From: Apodospora peruviana
Lineage: Eukaryota > Ascomycota > Sordariomycetes > Sordariales > Lasiosphaeriaceae
DNA: 64,000 nt
Assembly (NCBI GenBank): GCA_033439685.1
Contig: JAUEDM010000009.1
Location: forward strand, 1,054,001 to 1,118,000
Direction of reading: 5' to 3'
Numbering within the stretch: the stretch's first letter is position 1; each line of letters opens with the position of its first letter. Position numbers and translations under genes: made by a program. Below, in pieces: positions 1 to 10,777 of this stretch. The notes beneath the pieces are model-generated. The model did not search any database, was not told the origin of the DNA, and worked only from the letters and a program-made list of their open reading frames with translations.

Positions 1-609
1 CGGGCAAAAGCGTGGTTATTCGGGATAGTTCGGGACGCTCCGCAAGGTAGCTTAGTATTTTCAGCTATGCTTTGTTAGAGAAGGCAGGAACCACTGCAAC
101 ACCGGTTGGGCATGGTGATACTCAGGTTGGAAGGTGCCTTGCAGGTTTTCTGGCGACTAGATCCATGCGCCCGACAGAAACCGATAGAAGGCCCGGCCCC
201 GGCCGGAGACCTGCGGGATTCTGGTCAGTGGTTGTACCCGTGCGGCAAGAGTGGTAGACCAACCTCCATTGACTCTTGTTAGCCCTTCCTTCTTCTCTAT
301 TACTTAAACATCAATCAGAGATTCTGTGCAAGATATAATCCGTATTGTCGATAAAAATCTGAAGATACCAAGGCTCCGGGCCGCCCCCCAACACAATTAT
401 CACCTGAGTGACACTCATCCTTGCAAAGGCAGACATTGGATGGCGGTTTCAGATGCATGAATTGCCTTAACTGCTGCGCCTCAATGCAGCCGCCCGGTTC
501 TCTTCACCCCGCCCCAGAGCCTCGACGACATGGACAAGATTTCCCAACATAAAATCGCCCGTCCCTCGTTTCCTGAGGGACACTTTCTGCAAATCATCCC
601 CATACCGAG
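1..609. other. intergenic, no gene seen
   Basis: Only short, low-quality open frames on both strands. The last part is presumably the promoter and 5' leader of the HET-domain gene that starts at 610. No RNA gene or repeat recognised. Confidence 0.5.
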
Positions 610-2797
610 ATGGCGCAACAAAACACCAGAAAGCGGCGGCGAGCCGACGGAGAACTCGAAGCATTGACCTCAGACCGTCCTCGCACACGCAATTACGTCG
701 CTTGCCAGCTACGTGCATCCGACGGAGCACGACTGTGTGAATCATGTCGAAGCATCGATTTTAACGCTATCTCTGGTGTCGAGGTGAAGGGCTGCGGCAA
801 ATGGAGGGATTTTGGCCGCCGAGTCCATCAGGGGCTGAGAGTCACGTCTGGCACCACCGACTGTGATCTCTGCGCTTTCTTCCAACACCTTTTAACTCCG
901 AAAATCGGCGCGAGGCCTGATATATGCGCATACTCTGCACGAGTCGCATTCAAGGTCCCCCGTGACGTGTTAGCTCGCGACACCCCTCTGCTTGCGCTCG
1001 TGCCAGGCCGCAAGGAGCCGCAAACCGAGAAACACCCATTGGAGTCCGGCAATATCTTTATGGAATGTCTCGACGATCCTACGAGGTTTGGAGGCCGCCG
1101 CATTGGGCCCCAGGTTGACTTCGCGCTCATCACCTCCTGGCTCGACTTTTGTAAAGATCATCACACGCAGCTCTGTCGGCCAAAAGCATCAGACGTTGCT
1201 TCCATCCCCGGATTCCGCGTGATCGACTGCCGTACGAGGGAAAGAGTTCGATGGTCAAATCTCACCGGCGAAGCCGCCGAGTTTACTGCCCTCAGCTATG
1301 TCTGGGGCGCCTACAGCGACGGTGACTCTACGACCGTCGACGACACCCTGCCGAAGCAGCTCCCAAGGCTGATCGAAGACGCCATCGAGGTGACGGCCAG
1401 ACTGAATTACAGATACCTGTGGGTCGACCGGTACTGTATTCCCAAAGACAGCGACGCGGAGAGACACACGCAGATCCAAAAGATGAATCTCATCTACGGC
1501 TCCTCCGCCATCACCATCATCGCCGCGGCGGGGGCCGACCCGACTCACGGGCTTCCAGGAGTCCTGCAGTCGCCCAGAAATCCACAGCCCGCGATTCACC
1601 TTGGGAGCTGCTTCGGCAGGGTGTCGTCGACGGTTAGTCTTCACCGACCATATGGTCTACTTCCACTGCCGTGCCATGCACTGCCTAGAGACCATCACGG
1701 CGCCGCTCAAGGCTCTCCACACCAGAGATATGCAACGGCTGCGGGACCCGGTGCAGATCTGCCGAGTCTGGCCGCTGAGGGGCCTGGGCAAGTATGCTGC
1801 CGACCTTGAGGACCGCATCGAGGAGTACAGCGCCAAGGAGCTCAGCTTTCCGGACGACGCTCTCAATGCCTTCGAGGGCGTCCTGGCCAAATTCGAGGCC
1901 ATGGACCCGCCCGTCCGCAGCCTCTGCGGTCTGCCCATCTACGACTCCTGCGACGACAACGTCACGACCAGCCTGGTTATTGGTTTGTCGTGGCGCATCC
2001 ACATCCCGTATTATACCGACGCCACTCTCCGTTTAGACAGACGAACAGTCTTTCCCAGCTGGTTGTGGGCCGGCTGGGGTCTCAACGACCCCAAGTCTAA
2101 ATACCGGCTGAGATATGCCTTCAATGATCCGCGGCCCGGGGAAATCAAGCCATTTTTAGACAAGTTTTTGGAAGATAAGTCGACCCTGAGGCACACAATG
2201 TCTCTTGTCAATATCAACATCGGGATGAGCGACGGCACGGTTCTGCAGTGGGCTCAGGATAGTGAACACATCATGCAGATGGCGTCGTGGGGACGAACCC
2301 TGCCCCAAGCCCTTCATATATTCGGATTCGTAGCGGATTCTCGTGTCGGTGTGCCCGTTACCATGGAACCTTCGGAGACCAACGCTCACTTACTCCTGTC
2401 TACCGAAAGGTACGGGTACGACTTTGAAGCGAACCACGCTGGTCGTCAACCCGCCGACGTCCCCAATACTCGCCATTTATCCAAACAGCAGCAGCAAGAA
2501 CAACAGGAATTCCACGAACTCCGCCAGATAATTCTCGGGTTTGTGACAGAGGGCGACAAATGGGACTCATATCTTTCAGTCACGGCTCTCGTGATGGTCG
2601 TTCACCGCCGAGAGGGGTCAGACGCGTGGGAGAGAGTCAATGTCACGACGAGTTATTGGTTGGGTTATTACTTTTCATGGTACCAGGGGCAACTCTTGGA
2701 GATGCACAGACTGAAGGACAAAATGAATAAATCCAAGGACTCCAATACCGTGGTAGAGCTTGGAGGGTGGCAGTGGTGCGAGACAAGAGTTGTGTGA
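610..2797 (+). CDS. HET-domain (heterokaryon incompatibility) protein, reading frame disrupted
   Basis: HET proteins control vegetative incompatibility and can trigger cell death on fusion with a non-self partner. The N-terminal part (from ATG 610) carries a paired-cysteine region typical of HET proteins (CESC, then CDLC) and the start of the HET domain: FTALSYVWG near 1284 and the LWVDRYCI motif near 1420. The C-terminal part, in another frame from about 1601, carries RRRLVFTDH near 1628 and the closing FPSWLWAGWG motif near 2050, and ends at 2797. The frame changes between about 1560 and 1640, exactly where the conserved RGWTYQE block of the family is expected. That block is missing, and I found no GT-AG intron whose phases join the two parts. 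Either a small deletion has broken the domain, or there is an unusual intron or an assembly error. The family call is firm; whether it is functional is uncertain. Confidence 0.72.
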
Positions 2798-3651
2798 TTT
2801 TGGGACGTGATAATCACCGGCACCAGGGGCCTCCTCGGATCAATTCCCAATGCCAAATCCTCATGTCGAACCTGAGACCCTGCACAAGGTGCTGCAGCGC
2901 GCCCTGGAAGTATTCAAATACCATTTGGCCACGGAACCGGTGGTGGGAACAGCTGCTCTCGCCAGAGATACTACGGAGAAAACGGGCTCGCTGCTTGTGC
3001 TTCGATCATGCGTTTGGAACTGCGACAAGACCTGTCGGAACTATAACGCCGAAACTATGACGCAGTCTTGACTAAGATCCTGAGGAGTAAGACCAGGCCG
3101 CTCAAGCGGGTCTTGTCGTCGTCTCGAGTCGACCGAGTCCGCATTACAGCTTTACTTGTCAGCTAGCTGGTGGAGAAGTACACACCATTCAGGCACGTGT
3201 CCAATACACGAGATTTAAGTCTGGCACAGCCCGAGTCACTGAAGCCACTTAGCCCTCAACACAGTGAAGGCTAGGTAGCCGGTACAGGAAGCCAGGAGGT
3301 CTTTCTTATTCGAATCAACGCATCATTGGGCGCCGCATGATTCCTGACCGAAAGTCTAAACGAATCAACTCACTGCGTGACGTGCATTACAATACGACAA
3401 CTTTCTTCAAAAGAAAAACGTTATTGATCTGAATCAACACCGTCATTACAGGGCACCACATGGAAATGCGGGGCAGTGGGAGTCATGACCGAAGGTTTAT
3501 TGGCATCACAAACGTTGTTATAAACCTGTGCGAACCTTGAAGTGGCCAGCTTGTGACAGGACAGTGGCCGATTCATGGTTAAAGGAAACGACAGGGACCC
3601 CCATCCCATGGCCAACCATAGATTTCCATCAAACAACCAAACCAGTTCACA
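2798..3651. other. intergenic, no gene seen
   Basis: Holds only short frames without codon-like composition. It contains the 3' side of the HET gene and the upstream region of the repeat-protein gene that begins at 3652. Confidence 0.45.
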
Positions 3652-4486
3652 ATGGCTACTTTCACAAACCCCAACCCAACACAAGACATCAACATTACTG
3701 TGGCAATGCCATCACATTATCCTATCCCCATCAATCTCAACTTCAACATGAATTTCACGGTCGACGATGGAAACAGTGGTGGAAACGGCGGACAGCCAGA
3801 TGGTGAAGCAGCTCATAGCAAGCTTCGTGTCTCGGTGACGACGTCAAGCCCGAACTCATCGCAAATACCACCAGCAGCCAGTCAAGGCTCGGTGACATCG
3901 TCCAGGACGACGTCACAACCGGCACTCCCACTCCCGCAGTCTCAACATTTGAGCTCACCTACTCCGAGTCTGTTTACGCCGTCGATAACTGCGCACCCAA
4001 GTGTTCCTTCGCCACACGAGCCTGAACACAAGTTGTGCGATGCCTCTTGCCCTCGCTGCCGAGATGAAGAGGCGAAGCATCGACATCGACATCGCAATGG
4101 TCTGAAGCACCTCTGCCCCGCATCCTGCTGGCGGTGCACGATCGAGAAGAGTAAAGAGCTAAGGGCTATCCACGAGCGTGGTGGACCGTGTGCGCAAGAT
4201 TGCTTTTGCTGCCAAGGGGAAAAAGGCGAAGAATCGACATCGCAATGGTCTGAAGCACCTCTGCCCCGAGTCCTGCTGGGAGTGCCTGAGAGAGAAAAAT
4301 GAAGAGCAAAGGGCTATCCACGAGCGTGGCGGGCCGTGTAAGCCGGGTTGCCCTCGCAGCCTAGGCGAGAGGGCAAAATATCGACATAGCATTGGTCTGA
4401 GGCACCTCTGCCCCGAGTCCTGCTGGGAATGTTCAAAGGAGAAAGCCCGACAGGCTTCGGCTATCCAGGCGCGTCGTAACCTCTAA
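3652..4486 (+). CDS. unrecognised cysteine-rich tandem-repeat protein, broken by a 1-nt slip
   Basis: I do not recognise this family. ATG 3652 opens a Ser/Thr/Pro-rich, low-complexity N-terminus of about 120 residues, followed by a Cys/His-rich repeat array. Each unit has a GLKHLCPESCWEC-like block (CX3CX2C), a charged spacer with RAIHERGG, and a second CX3CX2C-like block (GGPC...C..C), then a basic RHRN stretch. The unit starts at 4099, 4247 and 4394, preceded by a half unit from about 4036. Units 2 and 3 are 147 bp apart (49 codons), but units 1 and 2 are 148 bp apart. The extra base lies in the run around 4216-4227 and throws the upstream frame out, so the upstream frame stops at 4302 while the repeat continues in the next frame to the stop at 4486. 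The paired CX3CX2C blocks suggest zinc binding (inference). There is no signal peptide, so a nuclear or cytosolic role is more likely. Confidence 0.55.
4099..4486 (+). repeat. 147-bp coding tandem repeat, about 2.7 units
   Basis: Unit starts are marked by ggtctgaagcacctctgccc-type sequence at 4099, 4247 and 4394. Units 2 and 3 are the most alike. The spacing of 148 then 147 bp shows one single-base insertion or deletion in the first unit. Confidence 0.85.
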
Positions 4487-4729
4487 TTAAAGAACCAGGC
4501 TATCCAAACCGCATATTGTTGGAGAAGGACAACACTGAGCTTGTTAATCTGTAAGCCTTACTGCATCCCAAGGTTGACTAGGTAGATCTTTACTGACCGA
4601 TAACACAGCTTCAAGACACAGCAGGAGAGAAAGGATAAGAAAGTACGCAAAGAGCTCGGGGTAAGCTACCTACCTGTGGTGTGTACCTGGAATTTGAGGA
4701 CAGGATGGAATGGAGGTCGGTGATAGCTA

Positions 4730-5272
4730 GCTAGATAGATACATGATCCAACAGCGACAAAGGCCCAATGGAATCTATGAAGGGGTATAATAGATTTAAT
4801 TTTTCCTGTATGGGAAAATGATTACATGTATAAGTAATTAGGTACATAAGTGAGAGCTAATACTCGGGACACTGGCTTCTAATCTACGATAATTTCCGTT
4901 CAACTAACATAGGTACCGAGTCTTGTACCTTAATTCCAGTCCCGCCAACTAATTTGGAATAGATTGTCAAATGAACTTACCTATGTGAGCATTTGTTAAC
5001 ATACAATTACAATTAATGCCCACTACACGCCCTTGGAAAGGATTAGGGGTTAAGAACAGCTGGTCGGCACTTGAACCCTCAACACATCCGAATAATGTAG
5101 CAGCCTGAGATTAAGGCCAGCGCTTTTTCATCAACTGCCTAGATACAGGAGCCAACAGAAACAAAGTCCAAATCGATCGATGAAGGGGTATAATAGATTT
5201 AATTCCTGTATGAGAAAACTGATATATGTGTAACCACATAACTGAGAAGTACTCAGGACATGGCTTCTAATC
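4730..5272. repeat. pair of diverged direct repeats (about 4730-4890 and 5137-5272)
   Basis: Both copies share a block starting near ctagata...ccaacag, then tgaaggggtataatagattt, then cctgtatg.gaaaa, and ending in a cttctaatc block (4877 and 5263). Copy starts are about 405 bp apart. The copies differ by several substitutions and small indels, so this is an old duplication or the ends of a small dead element. No coding sequence is visible between them. Confidence 0.55.
5062..5150 (-). other. tRNA-like relic (possible SINE head)
   Basis: Read on the minus strand, this stretch has a B-box-like ggttcaagtgcc segment and a weak A-box-like segment (taggcagttgatg) at tRNA-like spacing. The acceptor stems do not pair and the anticodon loop lacks the usual U33, so it is not a functional tRNA. 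It could be a degenerate tRNA or the head of a tRNA-derived SINE. Confidence 0.25.
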
Positions 5273-5325
5273 CCTCAACAAGGAGAAGAATCGAACAGAA
5301 CCGACACCTAAGGTACCTACATTAC

Positions 5326-8032
5326 TTAATACTCCTCCCCCCTGCCCTCCAGATTCCGCACCGCACTCCTAACCGCTGTGGCAACATCAACATGGAAATA
5401 CGGTCGATTGATCCCAAACACCGGCACCAACCGCCCCTTTTCACCACCACCACCGCCACCACTGGTACCCTTGCTCCCCGAAGAATCAACCTGTCTCACA
5501 GCCTCGATATCTCTGTCGGCACCAGTCTTCTCGTCCAACGCCGAGGCAGGCACATTAACCTCACTGCTGCTCTTTCCACTGCTTCCCGTAACAGCATCGC
5601 CGACAGCCAGAAGCGGCCCCGTACTGGTGCCCCTCTTCCCGTCGCTGCCACTGGCGGCACCGCCTTCGGGGACGGAATGGATGTTATCAGCCCCAAACCC
5701 GGACGCCACGAGCGCGCGCTTGGTCCATCGGTTAGCCACGCCCGCGAAATGCCACTCGACCGTGTCGGGCGCCGCGTAGCGGTTGAACTGGTTCCTCAGG
5801 TCGACAAGCGCCTGCGCGGCCGTCACATCCAGAAAATTGACGGCCGAGAAATCGAGCACGACAGCCCTCAGAGTCGGCCGCGACATTATTTCCTCTTCGT
5901 TTGCGAGGGTCTTGCCTCTACGCGGGCCGGGGTCGTTCCACGGTCGGTCCTAATTGTTTTGTCACTGTCAGCATGCCTGTTCTGTCAGGAGATAGTTAGG
6001 ATAATCACACATACACCGAGCCTCTCAAACTTATTCACCTCCGTCTTCCGCGTCAGCTTATAAATATTCACAATCATATTATCCAAGTGTCTGGCCGAGT
6101 TGATATAATTCAGCCCCTCCCCAAACCGGTAGACAAACACGCCCGGGTAGGGCTGCTTGATGGCCAGCTCCGGATTGGAGAGGTCGGACTTGTCGAGCGC
6201 GATGTAGGCGGTATGGGGACCTCCGGCACTTCCTTCCCTGCGGTCAAGGAGGTCATGCTTGTCGAGACGAGCGTTCGCGCGGACTGTGTCCCGAGGGGTG
6301 GTGTAGACGTCGATCTTGCCCAGGAACCTCCCCGGGCTCTTGGCGATCCTGAACAACAAGAGTCCTCCGGACACGCCCACGGTCGTGTAGATGCCGTTCT
6401 CGATGGACGAGAAAATGGACACCAGGACACCGGCGAAGAAGATGACTACTTCTACGGGCGAGGTCTGCCAGAACTTGTAGACTTCCCGGGGTGGCGTGAT
6501 GAGGTCGCCGACCGCGTGGATGATCAGGCCTGCTAGCGCTGCGCTTGGAATGAAGAAGAAGACCGAGGTTAGGGCGTACAGGGCGAGCAGGACGATCACG
6601 GCTGTGAATATTCCGGCTAGCGGGGTGCGCACGCCGGCTTTCGCTTTGATAGCTGTGCGGGAGAAGGAGCCGGTGGACGGGTAGCCGCCCAGAAAAGGGC
6701 CGAAGACGTTGGTGAAGCCCAGCGCGACGAGCTCTTGGGATGGGTTGATGATGTAGTTGTTGACGCGGCCGAAGGACTTGGAGATGGCAATGTGTTCGAT
6801 CAGGAGCACGATGATGGTTAGCGGGATGTCGCTGGCGATGGCCTGGAGGACTTCGATGGTGATGTCGGGTGCGCCGGTGTGTTGGAAGCCTGTTTTACGT
6901 CAAGCGTTAGTAGCTGTAAACAAAAGAGGACGCAGTGCTGTGCTACGTAGGTAAATAAAAGGGGCGGGGGGTGCACTTACCACTGGGGACTGTGCCGAGG
7001 ATCTTGAACTTTGCCTTCTCCGCCGTGAGGCCCCGGTTGACGAGCCAGCTGACGAGGATGTAGATGATGATGATAAAGGCCATTCGCAGCGTCGAGATGA
7101 AGAACCACGTCTTTTGGCGGCTGGGGTATCTACGGCCCATCAGGTTGCAGAACCAGCGGATAAAATAGAGGCCGAAGAGTGCGGTCAGGCCCATGGCTGC
7201 GTCCAGCTTCGTCTTGGGCAGCGCCTTGAGCGTGTTGATGATGACGATATAGGTCGACTCGCGGTTGTTGATGCCCTTGATGCCCATGAGGGTCGGCACT
7301 TGGCCGGCCGCGATGCTGATGGCGGAACCGGTCATGAAGGAGGCGATGGCCACGAGAGGAATGAACTCGACGATCCAGCCCATCCTGACCAGGCCGAGGA
7401 AGAGCAAGACCGCGCCCGAGATGAGCGCAAGACTGCGAGCGATGGTCTCTGCGGGGATCTCGGGGTGCTCCCCTTGGACATCGATGATAATGTTGCCGAC
7501 GATGGTGGACATGACGGCGACGGCCTTACTTTTCTTTAGCAAGAGTGCATGGGGATGAAATGAGGGGGCTGTTGACTTACGCCGATGGTGATGTCTTTGG
7601 AAGTGGCAAACGCCCAATAGAGCAGAAAGCCGACAAACGATGTGTACAGACCATACTCGGGGTCGAGGTTGGCGAGGCCGGCGTAGGCCATGCCCTGGGG
7701 CACGACGACGAAGCCAACAGTGACGCCTGCGATGCCAATCTGGTCAGCATCTCCTCTTCACATACAAGATGATCAAACTCACCGGCAATGAAGTCACCCA
7801 GCAACCATGTTAGATTGTAGTGAAAGATCCACCCGAGAAAAGGGAAGAGCTCCCTGAAGTAGCTGACTACGCCGTGAACGGTTGGGCGCAACTCGCGGAG
7901 GAACTGGGCGGTTGAGGGCTCCGACTCGATGAAGGAGCCATCTTCGTGGAAGTACAACGAGTCGTCGAGCTTGTCCTCCGGGTCAATGCCCAAGAATCTC
8001 TTGACGCGGTCGCCCAGCGTGGTTGAGGCCAT
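5326..8032 (-). CDS. SulP-family sulfate permease (cys-14/SUL-like)
   Basis: Plasma-membrane sulfate transporter feeding sulfur assimilation. Five exons join without frame conflict: 8032-7783, 7726-7581, 7524-6981, 6889-6015 and 5949-5326, giving 812 residues, the usual size of fungal sulfate permeases. The cytosolic N-terminus (MASTTLGDRVKRFLG) is followed by the SulP signature: exon 1 ends in GDFIAG and exon 2 continues VTVGFVV and PQGMAYAGLA. About ten to twelve hydrophobic segments span exons 2-4 (for example VFGPFLGGYPSTGSFSRTA). The C-terminal STAS domain contains AVVLDFSAVNFLDVTAAQAL, interrupted by a long Ser/Gly-rich insert between about 5420 and 5680. Introns use GTGAGT, GTAAGT or GTATGT donors. 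The first ATG at 8047 is an alternative start five residues upstream; 8032 fits the family better. Regulation by sulfur starvation is known for the family but was not seen here. Confidence 0.93.
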
Positions 8033-8702
8033 GTTGAGTGGTTTCAACTCACACTTGTTGGAGAGGGAAGATGGTCAAATGCGGTACCGGCTCTGTGGGG
8101 TGGGTGGGTTGAATAACACGCACGCGAACCTTGACTCTTTATATGTAAAGGTAGGTAAGATCCCGAACAGACAGCAAGCACGACGGATCAGCACGACATG
8201 GATGATCATGCGCTAGGTTGCTTTTTTCGATCCTATTTTTCTTTTCGGGTCGAACAAACTGAGTGAGCTAGCAGCTCAGATACTGGTAGTATATGCGTCA
8301 AGAAAAGGTTGGCCAATCCTGATCGGGGAATATCTCACGCTTCAGTATGCGGGCTCTTTGTGTTGGCAGAATCTTGATTATCGCCTCCCATCTGGGCGGA
8401 AGCCACCACTGCAGTGCTGCATTGTAAAGCTGGGAACAAGCTTACGGGCGTTTTGCTTGGTTGCCTTGGCTGAGCTCATGGAACAGAAACCAATTCGGGC
8501 CAAGTTCACAATACTGTAAACCATGGCGTTTTCTTCTTCGAGCCGACGCGGGTAGCAATGACACACGGGAATGTAACCTGGGCACGGGGAAGACCGAATT
8601 CAGGGGACTTGGCCGATTACCCCCAATCTCTTCCAGACCCTGGTGGTGTGGATGGGACATGGGGAGAGGGTGCAGCATCTCCGAGAACTGCACGTAGGCA
8701 AC

Positions 8703-8728
8703 ATCCATCCATCCATCCATCCATCCAT
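8703..8728. repeat. (ATCC)n microsatellite
   Basis: Six to seven perfect copies of the tetranucleotide. It is the same motif as the tail of the LINE at 14782-14820, but it has no retroelement sequence beside it. Confidence 0.9.
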
Positions 8729-9515
8729 TATTCGAGGAGCTTGGACTCTAATAGGTCTACTGATAGAACCAGAAGCACAACAAAAGCCAGGACTTCCCCA
8801 AAATACCTTAGGTCAGAGGTCGTGTCACCATGTTTTTTTCTCTGATTCAATTCGCCATAGATAAGACCACAAAGCGCACAGAATGTCCATTTTATTATCG
8901 GTTCCTGGCAAGGCACATCCTGACGTAGGTAGTGTAAATTGGTAGGGCGAGAGATCTACGATTAGCTTCTCGAAGATATAAACCCCACGTCAAGGACAAA
9001 AAAGATCTCGTTTGCCACTACCCCTATTCAGGCAATGAGCTATAAGCATCAACCAACCAGAAGAAGTGCAAGCTTTATGTCGCAGAAACTGTGCAGCACT
9101 GGGGCGCTGAGCTATTGCTTCTTCTTATTCAAAGTGAGGGGAAAAGAGAACAGAGCTTTCTGGGCAAGCCTCCTCCTCACGGCTCACCTATAAAATGGCC
9201 GCCCGCCCTCCTTTTGGATGACGACAACGCAGGGGTCCTCTTGCGCAATCCAGATCAAAAAGCTCGACATCTTCCCCGCCATTCCCATTCAACTGCCTTT
9301 CCAGCTCTCGGGAGTCCACCTCACCCCAACCCCAGGACCATGGGATGGCCCGCTTCCAATGTCCCTTCGATGTCTCTCGGGATCCTGGGCTGAGCCTTGG
9401 GGAGATTGGCACACATTCGTCTGATGCTGGTGCGGTCCCAGACGTGCGGCTCTCCTCGCCAGTAATTCGACTGAAGATCTTGATATATGGGTGTCGGTTT
9501 CCTCTCAACACCTCA

Positions 9516-9534
9516 CCCCCCCCCCCCCCCCCCC
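9516..9534. repeat. poly-C tract (19 bases)
   Basis: Uninterrupted cytosine run in a gene-free region. Its length is likely variable or prone to sequencing error. Confidence 0.85.
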
Positions 9535-10636
9535 AACCCCGAAGAGACGAATTTCCGCCGCAATGAACGACTGAACATCTCGAGAATACCCGATTAGCAT
9601 ACCAAGACACCTGAACTCCCTTTTCCCATGCTGAATGCTTTTGAGGCCGGAAGGTGCCGTCAACCGAGCCCAGACCTTGGTCTTCAACCCTCATCCACCA
9701 CCCGGGACCGCCACCATGGATGATGGATGCTTGGCTTGAGTGATGTTCAACCAGTACCCTGCACTTTTGAGCATCACACGATCAATAGCGTCAGTAGCAG
9801 GCCAGCCAGGTCTATAAACTAACACATTGGACGCAGGCAGGGACCGATACGACATTTTTCCGCTCCCTTGGTCCAGAAGGCCATGCAACATGCAAGCAAC
9901 TCTCCCACTCTCACCTGCCGGCTACGCTTCTCCCGGTTCTGGCGGGTAAGCGAGTCTGCCTCCAACAGATACCCGCCGGCGCCCCCTAGCCGCAGCTGTA
10001 CAATGCACACACCTTGAGGAAGTGGTGGGTAGCCAGCCAGCAAGCAAGCAGCACGACCAAATCCATTCACTTACCTATTACCATTTACCATTACCCTTAT
10101 TACTGTCTCACAGACCGGGGAAGGATGAGTGGTGCAGCTTGCGTGGGGTGGTGGCTTCCCGACGGTCTGGGATCGGCTTCCTGTTCGGTTCCATGGAGAA
10201 AGGTAAATAACGAGCAAGCCCGCGTGCCACTGGGTTGCAGAACAACACCACCCAGCCAGCCGCCAATATTTCATCAAAATGACGGTATCCAGACGTGTGA
10301 TAATACTTGATATGTGATTCTCTGCTTGCCGTGGCGTTATGACGCCTTACGACGCGATGGACGGCGGCAAAATTTCTCTTTTCCTCCCGTAGTAAGAAGC
10401 GTCTCCCTGTTCAGGTTTAGTGAGGAGAGCTAGCCACAATATCCTTTACGTTGATGTTACGTGAGAAAAGTCTGGGATTGCACCCCAATACCATCCCACT
10501 TTAAAGTCTTGCTTGCTTTTTTTGTTTGCTGGCTCGCTCATGTGTCATGTAGTCTCTCGAAACCCGAACCAGAGCTGATCCCATTGAGGGCCAGGTGATG
10601 CAAGCCATGGCCCGTGACGGGCAGGACGCATACCTA

Positions 10637-10650
10637 CCTAGACTACATGG
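10637..10650 (+). repeat. left target-site duplication of the LINE
   Basis: cctagactacatgg here matches cctagactgcatgg at 14819-14832 in 13 of 14 positions. The two copies flank the retroelement exactly, as expected for target-primed reverse transcription. Confidence 0.7.
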
Positions 10651-10777
10651 ACATGCGGTAGGTGTGCAGCACAGGGGCATCACCACAAGACCTGTCAAAG
10701 CGCGGTATTGAAATGCGTGTTGTGCAAAGGACCGCACGAGTCCTTCAGCAAGAACTGTCGAGTGCGCTGGCTACACA

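Larger units (their letters stand above)
8033..10636. other. long intergenic region, no gene supported
   Basis: No frame with recognisable domains on either strand. It includes the promoter of the sulfate permease (minus strand, adjoining 8032), an (ATCC)n run near 8703-8728, and a 19-base C tract at 9516-9534. The insertion site of the LINE begins at 10637. Confidence 0.5.
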
